A stretch of 64,000 nucleotides of DNA from Heliocidaris erythrogramma (Eukaryota > Echinodermata > Echinoidea > Camarodonta > Echinometridae). Under the pieces are notes generated by a model that saw only the letters and a list, made by a program, of their open reading frames with translations, was not told the origin of the DNA and searched no databases. Every line of letters begins with the position of its first letter. Positions within the stretch are counted from its first letter, which is position 1. The position numbers were made by a program, and so were the translations under genes. Positions 35,601 to 43,689 of the stretch are shown piece after piece. The stretch lies in assembly GCA_025617745.1 (NCBI GenBank), contig CM046854.1, positions 61,089,606-61,153,605 on the forward strand. Reading direction: 5' to 3'.

Positions 35601-38600
35601 AACTCTCTAAACAGGCAATGCAGTGTAAAATGTATAATCGCTATTTTCATGTGCAAATTGGCAATTTTTCTGTTCAATTTTTAAAAAAAATTTCATACCG
35701 ATTGGTTTATGTAATATACTTTTTTTTTTAAATATTGTCAAACTATGTGGTGGAAAATAGGACTAAGTGGTGCCAATTTGAGGAGGGAAAGCTGACTAGT
35801 TTATACTTTAAGAAAAATCAGAACTGCTATGTGTTAATCTCTAATATAAATAATTTGAAACGTATAAAATGTACTCATCATTTGAACTCCATCATGTTTT
35901 CTGATTGTGTTTTTCACATCTACAGATTCACCCTCATCACGATTTAGGAAAGGACATATCAGGTCTGGTCCAAGCTTGTCCTGGCCTAACAGAACTTGAG
36001 CTGATCTATCCACAGACAAGAGTTTGCCTGAGGTATCCCCATGATGTCACCAATGATTCAAGGTGAGACCAGCTGTCATAGATTTGCACTGATCCTATCG
36101 TATTCATTGACGTGGAAAAATAAACTTGCAGAATAATAATCTGGAATTTTATAGCGCTAAATTCAAATATCTCTAGAGCCCTGCAGTTATCATTATGAAG
36201 TGCCTTAAATGATCTGCCGTCACTCAAGGCATATGAAATTTTATATCGAATGCTAGAACTTCAACCTGTCATGAAATATTGTGCATTTAGAAATGTCCAC
36301 ATGGACTGCATTGTGGATGTTGATCAATACAAATGTGCACTGTCTTTTAATTATGCATTCTAGATCATATCAATTAGTTATTCCTTCAATTCCTAATGGA
36401 ATGTGACATCACTTCTCTAGGGACTGTTCCGACAGATGCAACCTTCTACGGATGTTTTGAATGCCTTCAAAGACCCACTCTCATTCCAGTGTAAATATCC
36501 TCTAATCATATATCATCATAAATTACGTTAATTTGTTATTCGCTCAAATTTTTATGGGAATGACAGTTGCAGAGGATCTTCTGAAGGGACTGTCCCAACA
36601 GATGCTACCCTTTCATCCCTCGGAAGTCTCAAGTACCTCCAAAGGCTCACCCTTGGTGGTGTGCTAGGGGTGCGCCATGCGACGGGATTCACCACTATCT
36701 TCAAGGAATGCCACCAGCTCTCTTACCTGTCCCTGGCAGACTTTGGACTGAGAGGGCAGTGTTTGTGGATGCCAGCATTCTGTGATGCTCTCAAGTATGC
36801 AACGTCACTGCATGATTTGAGGTGAGTTGTAAGGTCAAAGGTCAAATTTTTACCTTTCTTTGTCATACTATGACTGTCAAATGTATGAGCCAATATTTTT
36901 GTCAGATGACAGGAACACAAAAAGTTTTTGCAAGAATTAAGATTGGCTACTTCCAATACATGTCCGCACATGCACTGCCAACTCATTTTCATGTGCTGGA
37001 GAGTTTGCAGCCTTAAAACTACTCATGAAATTTACAAAAATATCATTTGTTACAGTAATATAATAAATTTTGCATTAACAGTACATATTTTCTGTTGGGA
37101 GGCAGTAGGATAGTTTCATTAATCTGTTTAATAATAAGTGATGATAAATTTTCTTTCTTAAAAGTTGAATGTATTTATTGATAGCAGCATCATTATGTTT
37201 GTTTACTTGCATACAAACTTCATCTTTTGTGGAATAATAATCCCAAATTTTCTTATGCATTCCAACCTCAGGATCGAACACAAAAATCTTGATACGTCAA
37301 CTCGGCTTCAGAGTTCCCTTCAGAGCTGCAAGAAATTGAGGCGGCTTTGCCTGATATCTGAGAAAGGAAGGTAAGTCAAGGCATGTCATTTCTGGGTTAA
37401 CTCTGTAGGCTATTGAGTACCAAAGTGGTCATACCAGCCAAAATGTCAAGGTTGCTGGTTCCAAACAATTTTGTGAGATCACACCATCTCCAAACGCTGA
37501 ACTTGTCCTGCTCAAGCCCGCTGCTTGAATGATTTTGGGGTGATCCTCATGCGCGGGCTCTGTTGTTTGGAACCAGTATCCCGGACGACAAGCAAATTAT
37601 TTCTTGTAGAGTGTGATATTTGGATGATGCAATATTTTCTGCTTATAAAATATTATCTTGACTATGGGATGTGACTACATTGAAATAAATGCAACTTCAG
37701 TTGACTGTTAGTTTCCTTCCATGATTTTGTTCTTTGTATTTTGTATCCTTAACTATTTGAAAGTCTTTAAAATGATTTTTGGGGTGATTTAATTTGTTGT
37801 CTTAGGGATATGCCAATTGTTTTATTTATCTTGTTCACTTACATATAATAAAGTTACATCCAACTTTTACATTCATTGTTTAGAGTTGATTACTAGATAA
37901 ATTTCATTTTGTGTATTATGGTATACAGTAAGGGATTTGAAACATTTCCAAAGTATTTATTAAATTATATTAGTCATGAAATTTGTTTCAAAATGCTTCT
38001 ATATATTAATATGCAAGCAGGCTCTGGACTCCAGCCGCAAGGGACATTGGGCTTCTCAAACATCAGCTTAAGTACTTCTTCCCAGTTTCATGTTTGAAAT
38101 CTTGTTTCTGTACAGACCGCTTCTGTAATGTATACAAATTTATATATTCTCTGAGCACCTAGTGACAAGCTATTCCATGAACCTGCTTTTTATAAATGAG
38201 CCTCGGTGCTTGGAATCCACTTTGCATACATTATTTGTTGCTCTGCCCAGCAAGCTTTCAGGTTGTCAAGAACAACCTTTGAAAGGTATGCATAAAATTT
38301 GCATACATTACCAAAGCGGTCTATTGCAACAACATGCATCCTTTCCTATACATGACCTGGGGGTGTTTCACAAAGAGTTAAGTTGACTTAAAATCATGCG
38401 TAAGTGCCAAAGCGCATATGGTATTAAACGCGTAATCTCATTGGTAGATTACCCAATAGCGCGCATCCCCTGAGCATGATCTGATCAATGCGGTGATGTG
38501 TCATATACCATACACAACTAGGAATTTAAGTGCGACTGTTAGTCAAACTTAACTCTTTGTGAAAAACCCCCCAGTATATGTGGAAAATTACCTTGTGAAC

Positions 38601-39483
38601 TTTAAAAGAAAAGAACAAAACAAGCAAAACTTTATTTATCCCTTTACTTTGCAGAATCGAGCGGCCATCTGGTTTCATAGATCTTATAGAGAGGTGTCAA
38701 GATGTGTGTCTGCTGGTTGTATGTACGATAGACTCTGTAGCAGTGAGGAGAAAGTTGAGACTAGACATCAAGAAGAAGTAAAGTGAATTGGGTTCTGTAC
38801 AAGCATTAAATTGTGTCATAGCCTGATTGGTTTAGAGTGACTAATTTGTCCATCCGTGACATTGGATGTTTTATTAATGCTAAGTTTAGTAAGTAGCCAG
38901 AGTAACAATAAATTTGAACTTTTAACTCCTTTGGTGCTACACTTAACAGTGCATCATAACGTAAATCAAGCAGTCCATTATTTATTCTTTACGAACCTTT
39001 TAACTTTCATCAGAATATTTCATATGTCCGTCCGTGACTCACTGATCAGGCTTTTCAGTGTTTTCTTAGCAGCATGATAATTTGGTTGCTTTCAAAAATG
39101 TGATAAAAATTCATCAAAAAAGGAAAAAGAAGAGTGCTAAAAGAGCAATTTGTCGCCTTGGATATTTCATTACTGCACAAGCGCAAACTTTATACAAGTG
39201 TAAATTTATCACTCAGTATCAGTTTTTATTGGTTATTTGATAGACATTTTGCCACAGCCTCCAAAGTGTACAGAAGTACTTTAAGTATTGTATATTCCTT
39301 TTTTATCAAAGGTTCAAGGAGACAAGGCCAACCCTGAATGTGGTCTTTGGCTCAACAGAAGAGCTGAAGTTGCAAGAAGGCCAGGAGGAAACACTCAAGT
39401 CTGTTCCCAACATCGACCTAGCAGAGCTGGTGCTATTCAGGCACCATGTATGTAGTCCAGAGAGGCATGATGGTATCACTTAA
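18827..39483 (+). CDS. FBXL18: FBXL18-like F-box/LRR protein, 13 exons
   Basis: Predicted substrate-recognition subunit of an SCF (SKP1-CUL1-F-box) ubiquitin ligase. The 13 exons listed separately join to 2,079 nt, 692 residues plus TAA, close to vertebrate FBXL18 (about 700-800). The F-box spans residues ~19-55 (LPDMVLIEILSYLHATEVDK, then RRLREL). Leucine-rich repeat-like segments follow to the C-terminus (for example LQRLTLGGVL, LSYLSLADFGL, LRRLCLISEKG). The exon 10-13 product matches my recollection of human FBXL18 in order, with equivalents of its LTLAQLPSVLTGSG, LSLANLGMMGKVVYMPALSD and RPALNVVIFPL segments, so orthology is likely rather than generic F-box/LRR similarity. All 12 introns are GT-AG and all phases agree. 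I took ATG 18827 (context GGTAATGG) as the start because it precedes the F-box directly; UTRs are not defined. A TTG two codons upstream is not needed. Confidence 0.9.
19935..20371. mobile_element. 437-bp MITE with 9-bp target duplication (Merlin- or MULE-like)
   Basis: Ends GGCAGTGGCTATTCTTACGA and its reverse complement TCGTAAGAATAGCCACTGCC. TAAAATATA lies on both sides (19926-19934, 20372-20380). A 9-bp duplication suggests Merlin or Mutator-like origin. Inside are a short CCCTAA tract (about 20260-20276) and a tRNA-like B box on the minus strand (GGTTCGATTCCCAGC, near 20170). Located in intron 1 of the FBXL18-like gene. Confidence 0.85.
21859..24837. repeat. eight dispersed copies of GTAACGTCCGAAAC
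   Basis: Plus-oriented copies at 22070, 22244, 22262, 24473 and 24824; minus-oriented at 21859, 22427 and 22802 (last with one mismatch). Outermost copies are inverted relative to each other. Several have GTTAACA or GTAAACA 10-25 bp away. The surrounding intron 1 sequence is AT-rich and CpG-poor, so two CpGs per motif stand out. Could be subterminal transposase-binding repeats of an undefined DNA element or clustered factor-binding sites. No ORF here. Confidence 0.8.
23184..23225. repeat. (AT)n microsatellite
   Basis: Alternating TA tract with a small GTATAC interruption, in intron 1. Confidence 0.9.
25744..25875 (+). repeat. possible tRNA-derived relic
   Basis: TGGTCTAGTGTTAAAG resembles a tRNA A box and TTGGTTCGAATCTCGC a B box, with about 80 bp of disruption between them (a repeated TATCCTTATTCTACA). 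Too degraded to fold as a tRNA. Confidence 0.35.
26089..26287 (+). CDS. FBXL18: FBXL18-like exon 2
   Basis: 199 nt after TTTCTTTCCCTGTTTCAG; first base completes Arg. Encodes LRR-like VLDLSHNPWISAKSMEKL and VTSLDVTGCCISEQ. Donor CAG/GTTAGT, phase 0. Confidence 0.9.
26350..27075. repeat. dispersed repeat in intron 2
   Basis: Left part matches the inverted sequence at 18191-18310. The part near 26897-26950 (AGCGAATGGAGGAGTTGTCC, CTACATCACAGTGACATTACC) matches 16655-16720 in reverse complement. No protein. Confidence 0.6.
27100..27608. mobile_element. inverted-repeat element with CCCGTACTA ends
   Basis: Left AATAAGCTTTTTAG with CCCCGTACTAG, right GTAGTACGGAACTAAG with GTAAAAAGCCTATT, imperfect inverted repeats. 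The GTACTA motif recurs inside. No coding signal; boundaries approximate. Confidence 0.5.
27732..27958. mobile_element. CACTA-type MITE, copy 1 (TAA duplication)
   Basis: Long inverted arms beginning CACTATGAAC and ending GTTCATAGTG, flanked by TAA on both sides. Arms include AGCGGACAAT...GCAGCTCCTC and TACCCTCCACAAT. CACTA ends plus a 3-bp duplication are the signature of CACTA/EnSpm elements. Confidence 0.88.
28195..28472. mobile_element. CACTA-type MITE, copy 2 (TAT duplication)
   Basis: Same family as 27732; left end CACTATACATGG is slightly mutated, right end ATGTTCATAGTG. TAT on both sides. Confidence 0.85.
28772..29027. mobile_element. CACTA-type MITE, copy 3 (TGA duplication)
   Basis: CACTATGAACAGATGAC at the left and GCCATGTTCATGGTG at the right, flanked by TGA on both sides. 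Ends 47 bp before exon 3 of the FBXL18-like gene. Confidence 0.88.
29075..29363 (+). CDS. FBXL18: FBXL18-like exon 3
   Basis: 289 nt after TTTTTACTCAG, phase 0 in and phase 1 out (donor ACTG/GTGAGA). Encodes KLQTLAYTDRAFNF and LAHLSITFVTCSVDLSLVAF. A CACTA-type MITE ends 47 bp before the acceptor boundary. Confidence 0.9.
29647..29690. repeat. (GT)n microsatellite
   Basis: About 22 uninterrupted GT units in intron 3. Confidence 0.95.
29985..30120 (-). repeat. partial inverted copy of the 34217 MITE
   Basis: Carries CACCTGTATAGAAAGAC, GTTTCCCTTGAAAAGTGTTTC and CTCCCTTGAGTGGTCTTTACATG, matching 34217-34386 on the other strand. In intron 3. Confidence 0.65.
30479..30582 (+). CDS. FBXL18: FBXL18-like exon 4
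   Basis: 104 nt after TTGCTTGTATAG; completes Val, then EHFRHLKKCCLTGSYSRVHP. Donor CTG/GTAAGT, phase 0. Confidence 0.88.
31594..31860 (+). CDS. FBXL18: FBXL18-like exon 5
   Basis: 267 nt (89 codons) after CTTTCTTCCCACAG, phase 0 at both ends. Contains FDLKGTLPSIQYLRTDVVHL and FPKLQYLCLCQG. Donor AAG/GTAATG. Confidence 0.9.
32044..32179 (+). CDS. FBXL18: FBXL18-like exon 6
   Basis: 136 nt after GTTTTTCCAACAG, phase 0 in, phase 1 out (AAAA/GTAAGC). LRR-like: LLELLPQLASDCPHMRGLCL. Confidence 0.9.
32528..32712. mobile_element. palindromic MITE in intron 6
   Basis: TTCACAAAAGAGGTTTATCT and GGTTTAAACCTCC on the left pair with GGAGGTTTAAACC and AGATAAACGTCTTTTGTGAA on the right. Boundaries approximate, no clear duplication. 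Confidence 0.7.
32842..33105. repeat. CT-rich minisatellite just upstream of exon 7
   Basis: Alternating (CT)n blocks with CCTTCCT and TGTCTT interruptions, about 260 bp, ending ~100 bp before the exon 7 acceptor. Long open frames in it are artefacts of low complexity. Confidence 0.92.
33209..33272 (+). CDS. FBXL18: FBXL18-like exon 7
   Basis: 64 nt after CATACTTTTGCAG; completes Lys, then LEYLSISPCAFEAHIHESQS, phase 2 out (AT/GTAAGT). Confidence 0.88.
33618..33774. mobile_element. 157-bp palindromic MITE
   Basis: GGGCCCTGTTGCATAAAACT and TTATATGCAACAGGGCCC at the ends, with repeated ATGACATAA inside. In intron 7. Confidence 0.78.
34076..34136 (+). CDS. FBXL18: FBXL18-like exon 8
   Basis: 61 nt after TGATTATTTTGTAG; completes Ile, then FDTEEDMAEKSSTLSNSIAN. 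Donor AAT/GTAAGT, phase 0. Acidic and serine-rich rather than LRR-like. Confidence 0.85.
34217..34386. mobile_element. 170-bp mariner/pogo-like MITE
   Basis: Ends CAGTAAAACCTGTATA and TATACAGGTGCC...CAGGTTTGACTG with TA on both sides (34215-34216, 34387-34388). CAGT-AAACCT ends with TA are typical of pogo/Tigger relatives. In intron 8. Confidence 0.78.
35000..35335 (+). repeat. dispersed repeat in intron 8
   Basis: Begins CCTGCCAAACGAAGTTTGAAGGG and ends GGCGGGGGTATTAATCATCT. It has an internal near-duplication of GAACTACTTTCTCAGTTTTCGACC. No protein character. Confidence 0.5.
35926..36062 (+). CDS. FBXL18: FBXL18-like exon 9
   Basis: 137 nt after TTTTTCACATCTACAG, phase 0 in, phase 2 out (AG/GTGAGA). 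Encodes LVQACPGLTELELIYPQTRV. Confidence 0.9.
36420..36493 (+). pseudogene. decayed duplicate of FBXL18-like exon 10 start
   Basis: GGGACTGTTCCGACAGATGC parallels exon 10 GGGACTGTCCCAACAGATGC, followed by CCTTCAAAGACCCACTCTCA against CCTCCAAAGGCTCACCCTTG. Upstream intron sequence is also duplicated (TTAGTTATTCCTTCAATTCC against TTTGTTATTCGCTCAAATTT). The copy has lost its acceptor and frame. Confidence 0.78.
36573..36821 (+). CDS. FBXL18: FBXL18-like exon 10
   Basis: 249 nt; completes Arg. Encodes LGSLKYLQRLTLGGVLGV and ECHQLSYLSLADFGLRG, the part most alike to vertebrate FBXL18. The acceptor is ambiguous: TGACAG at 36566 would add two codons in the same frame. A decayed tandem copy of its 5' part lies at 36420-36493. 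Donor AG/GTGAGT. Confidence 0.88.
37272..37370 (+). CDS. FBXL18: FBXL18-like exon 11
   Basis: 99 nt after CATTCCAACCTCAG, phase 2 in and out. Encodes RLQSSLQSCKKLRRLCLISE. Donor AG/GTAAGT. Confidence 0.9.
37455..37576. repeat. 14-bp inverted repeat, 94-bp spacer
   Basis: CTGGTTCCAAACAA and TTGTTTGGAACCAG, exact reverse complements in intron 11. Possibly a tiny MITE. Confidence 0.7.
38359..38572. mobile_element. MITE with GGGGTGTTTCACAAAGAG ends
   Basis: GGGGGTGTTTCACAAAGAGT on the left, AACTCTTTGTGAAAAACCCCC on the right, plus AAGTTGACT/AGTCAAACTT inside. About 214 bp in intron 11, ending ~80 bp before exon 12. No clear duplication. Confidence 0.75.
38655..38777 (+). CDS. FBXL18: FBXL18-like exon 12
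   Basis: 123 nt after CCTTTACTTTGCAG, phase 2 in and out. Encodes GFIDLIERCQDVCLLVVCTI, then a basic KLRLDIKKK end, as in the vertebrate protein's same region. Donor AA/GTAAAG. Confidence 0.88.
39312..39483 (+). CDS. FBXL18: FBXL18-like exon 13 and stop
   Basis: 172 nt after TTTTTTATCAAAG, ending TAA at 39481. Encodes TRPTLNVVFGSTEELKL and IDLAELVLFRHHV, the FBXL18 C-terminal signature. A degraded tandem copy follows at once. I found no clear poly(A) signal close by. Confidence 0.9.
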
Positions 39484-39495
39484 CAACTATCCAGG

Positions 39496-39612
39496 ATTGC
39501 AATTGCTAAGAAGGCCTTGAGGAAGCACTAGGAGTTTGGTATCCGGCAACTTGGGTGAGCTGGCCTTATTCAGGCACTATATACTCCAGAGAGGCATGAT
39601 GGCATCACTTAA
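39496..39612 (+). pseudogene. tandem degraded copy of FBXL18-like last exon
   Basis: ATTGCTAAGAAGGCC, GAGCTGGCCTTATTCAGGCAC and CCAGAGAGGCATGATGGCAT parallel the last exon at 39366-39483, with indels and frame loss. A weaker third echo, GGCATGATGGCATTG, lies near 39817. Confidence 0.75.
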
Positions 39613-41507
39613 GGACTGACAAGCTATAACTCCTGAATCAAAAGGTGCCTTTGTATCATGTTCTGTATCTGTATTGCTAATGTAACATGTATTAACAGTT
39701 GTCATAGTTTTTGTTGCATTCAACATTGTCGGGTCAGTCCTGAATGCATAGCAGGTACGATATGCCCCCTGGAGAGACTGGATGTTTGTATCAGCAGCAT
39801 GTCTGTTACTTGGGAAGGCATGATGGCATTGTGCAACGACTGTTCAGATTGACGTTACCTATAATGGTATCACATATCCTGTATTACATAATTCTTACTG
39901 TTTTCAAGTGAACCCTGAACACAACAGACATTTCGAAAACCCGGAAGTTCATCCGAGATTGGCTCTGGTGACATTTGTCCTAGACTGTATTATGTAAAAA
40001 ATAAGGACTATAAGTTAGTTATTCAGTTCATGTTTAACAGTTACTACAAAGCCATAAGCCAGTTCGTAATTTGTCCGTAATTTGGTCATTTGTACCAAGT
40101 ACAAGTGGTACCCTTGGACTGCGTATAAATGTCACATTCTCTTTTGGTATCCTCACATAGCATCTGTCAGTTGATATTTACTTTTATATACCTCATACAT
40201 AGATTCTTATCCACTGATTGGTCAAATTTATATCGCATGGCACAGCGCATCTCGATCATTGCGCCAGAGGGTTTTGGCGTTCTATGAACTGACCTAAGGT
40301 CAAATGATAGAACTTCAAAACCCTGTGATAGATCACGTAACCCCTCTGCAACTTTTGCACACGTATGTAGACAAAATTTGTTTCAAGTTTTAAGAGCGCT
40401 TTCGCATGTTGCTAGCTAGGCTATGACTACGTTAATTAATATATGCGCAGGAACAGTTTCATTGATGCAAATAATCTGAAGTGCTTGGCAATTGTCAACA
40501 GTATACTGTGCAGGTTATGAGATACATTTCTGGTTTTATTCCGTTTGCATTACTTAAGAGATAGGAAATCAAAAAGCAGTACAGCCAGACAATATTGTAA
40601 TCTTGGCCTGAGCGGATGGCAACAAGATAATGGAAAAATAACATGCAAAGGAATGAATTATGAAATTGAGATTTATCCTATGGCTTAGCTAAAAATTACG
40701 ATAACCGTCTGGCTATAAACAGCCTTTCACCCTGGCTGCTTCAGGGGTATAAATAAATATTTGCTCTCCCAACAAATTGGAGCCAGTCCCATGAAAATCC
40801 CTGAATAGATAATCCCAAGAAAATGTAGGCCGGGGAACTCATCTAAACCCAATTTATCCCCCACCCATTGCTTAACAAGGTCCAGAAGACCATCAGGATG
40901 AGTGAACCCTTCCCCATAGTGCCATACCAAAAATGCTGAAATAATAAATGCGGCCGTATTCCTGGGCGCGACCTAATCTTTGACTGCTTCAAAGGGAGAT
41001 TATAGATGACCTTATTTTCCGCTTTATAAACTGCGGTCATTTATAAACCGCACCCCCAACTTTTGACACTTGATTGAGAAAAAAAAACAAGCAGATTTAA
41101 AACAATGATTTCAACTGCGTACTGATTTCTAGAGTTTGGCAGCTTTGATAATGCTCCATGAAAAAGGAGCGAGAGAAGTAAATTGTTATTTTTAATTAGG
41201 GAAAGAAACAAATCCTCACATTCTTCCTAATCACACCGCACACACACACAAACATAGTGTCATACCATTGATACCAAGGAGGTATTCCTTGGTCATACAG
41301 CCAGCTACATGTACATAGCAGAACTCATGACACGATCATACTCGTATCTCAGTCAACTACAAAATGTCTGAAAAATTACAAAACGGACCAAGTACCCGTT
41401 TGTGTCAATTTACAGTTTTCTGTAGAAAATACGCCGAAAATATTCCTTATTTATATCCAATAAATGCCACAGAATTTACAGTACTTTTAAGAGAATCAAC
41501 GGCCAGA
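39613..41507. other. no supported gene; one odd minus-strand frame
   Basis: 39745-39851 (+) has a weak LRR-like frame (PLERLDVCISSMSVTWEG) that may be another relic. 41040-40727 (-) holds a frame with hydrophobic TAAFIISAFLVWHYGEGF and FLGIIYSGIFMGLAPICW after a +1 shift near 40950. I do not recognise it. The rest is AT-rich. Confidence 0.35.
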
Positions 41508-42932
41508 TCAACAGTCTACAACATCGTGTATAATCACCTTTAATGTCTGCAGAGTTGTTTCTGCAGTACCGTCATCCGTCTCGCTCATGCCTATTAACAA
41601 TCCAGAACTACCCTCTTCCGTAAACATGTCATGGGAAGCGTAGTGATGACCAAATTTGCTGGTACCATCGCTAGCTAGGGTCATATCCTTTTCCTTTACA
41701 AGGCTTTCGGCAATCTGAATTTGGGCCATTTTCCTCCCTTCCAGATACATGCTCGTAGCCGTTCTCCTTTTAGGCAGGTCTGGGACCTCTACAGTTAAGT
41801 TTTCTAGCACGGTCCTAACAACCCCTTCACAATTCCTAGTACTAACACCATAGTTGGTTAACAAATCTTGATCGACTACTCTTACAATTAGTATTATAAG
41901 CCTTAGTTGATGGGTCTTTGAACTTGCTTTTCTTGGCCTTAGGCCCTTCCTCATCACCTAATTCTCCTAACCGTCTTTTGAGCTCCCTCACTTCCTTACG
42001 CGCCTACAAAGTTTTTTAATTGTGTACCTTCCTTTCCTCTTCAAATTTTTTTGTCATCTCTGTCCTACCTAACCCCTTCCTATACCTAGTTTGCCTATTT
42101 TTTCTGCTCTCAATTGAGAGTTGACTCTTAATAACCTTATACTGTCGCTCGCGCAACTGTAACAACTCTAAATCTTTTCTGTGCTTTGTTTCAAATTGGG
42201 TTTCTCTTCAGGTTATCTACTTTTTTTGCAGCCTGCAACTCTTCTCTACATTTACGTAGTTCCTCTAAGTTAGAATCTATCTCAGGCATACTACAACTAC
42301 TAGTACTAGATTCTGTTTCTTTTTCCAAATACTTTGCTCGCTCCTGTTGCAATTGTAAAGACATTACTTTATCATTTAGTTTCTTCGTCCTAGTACTACC
42401 ATGACTACTAGCTTTGTGCGCCGTTTCCACAGACGCTTTACTTTTAGCAGAAGTATCCTTAACCTGCCGAGTCTTATTAAGTTCATCTACTAAAGCTTTC
42501 CGTTTTTGATCAGATTTCTGAAGCCAGGTTTTAAGTGAACGCGTCCTAGTAATTTCAGAACTCAATCTAACTGTTTTATTATGTCTCAAGCTGAGCTGCC
42601 TCGAGACTATCCCGTAATCTATTCTTTTCGGAACGCACCCGTTTCAGTTCGCTATAAAAAGAACCTTCGGCTTCGGGGTTACCCTCATTCTAACTGAGCA
42701 ATGCATCTGTGTCTACGTGACCTACATTAAATAATTTGACTAGCAATTTAGGGATTTCATACTGACTGTAAGCCTTACCCTGCTTGCTTTTACACCATTT
42801 GTCCAACTCGGCGACTACCCCATTAATTAAAAATGTAGGATGCATTTTAGTCCATTGTAACTCAGCCCCAGATAGCGCCATTTCTACAACTGTACTAGTA
42901 ATGTTCAACTCTTCACCCGTCTTAGCCATCAT
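41508..42932 (-). pseudogene. decayed transposon-like ORF series (coiled coil, then DGTSKFG domain)
   Basis: Read 42932 to 41508: an N-terminal frame (MMAKTGEELNITSTVVEMAL..., stop TAG near 42689), a coiled-coil frame (42680-42191: YSELKRVRSEKNRLRDSLEA, then KRKALVDELNKTRQVKD and SNLEELRKCREELQAAKK), a further coil with stops (42180-41990), then LPKRRTATSMYLEGRKMAQI and MTLASDGTSKFGHHYASHD. Several frameshifts and stops separate them. The DGTSKFG-type segment resembles multi-copy, probably transposase-like proteins of invertebrates. Superfamily not identified; inactive. Confidence 0.55.
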
Positions 42933-43562
42933 GCAAATATAATCTTACTATTAAACAACGTGGATAAATACCTCTTGCCTTTTCCCCGTGTTTCAGGAGA
43001 AACCTGCAATCTCTCCGCAAATGGACTTGACGTCAAAACGCAACTGTATCCTTGTCTGATCAGTTAAGTTCCACTCCCGAAATTGTAGAAAAGAGACTCA
43101 AAATCCAGACTTTTAGATGAGAAAACTTGAAAAAAGTCAAATATGACTCCACAAAGCTGAACAAATAAGCACAATTACTGCCACAAAATGAATATACAAC
43201 TCCAAGTCAATTGAAGAAACTGGATAGTTCTGAAAAGAACTGTTTGTAATCCTCTGTGGATGAGTTTTTGAAGAAGATTTTCGATGCTTTTCGAACATAA
43301 AAGATGTTGGCAAGGCGAAATTGGTACACAGTAAGAGCGGAATTGCGAGTACTGAAAAGTTTTTTGGCGGGCAGTGCGATGGGTGATGCAGTCCGCGATG
43401 CACGCCTTAGAGATCAACGCTGATTGGATGAAAGAGTGGTAACCTCTTCGTGTGCACACGTATGCCAATGGATTGAAAGCGTGTGCATAGAAAAGGTAGG
43501 CAGGCCCGTTAATTCACCTGCTTACGATGATAATGAAGTCATGAAGGCAGAAGAGCATGTAG

Positions 43563-43682
43563 GAACACGATGACAAAGAAAGCGGACAGTAATATACAGC
43601 TCATTGTAACCTTATGTTACGTAATAGCAATGAAGTGATGTTCATTTGTCTACAATGAGGAGCTGTATATTTTGTTAGCGGA
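43563..43682. mobile_element. internally deleted CACTA-type MITE relic
   Basis: GATGACAAAGAAAGCGGACA, ATACAGCTCATTGTA, GTAATAGCAATGAAGTGATG and ACAATGAGGAGCTGTATATTT match the 27732 family. Both CACTATG ends are missing. Confidence 0.7.
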
Positions 43683-43689
43683 TTAGTAA

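Noticed and set aside
39745-39851. Additional coding exon after the FBXL18-like stop
   Set aside because: LRR-like wording only, no good donor/acceptor and in a zone of degraded exon copies.
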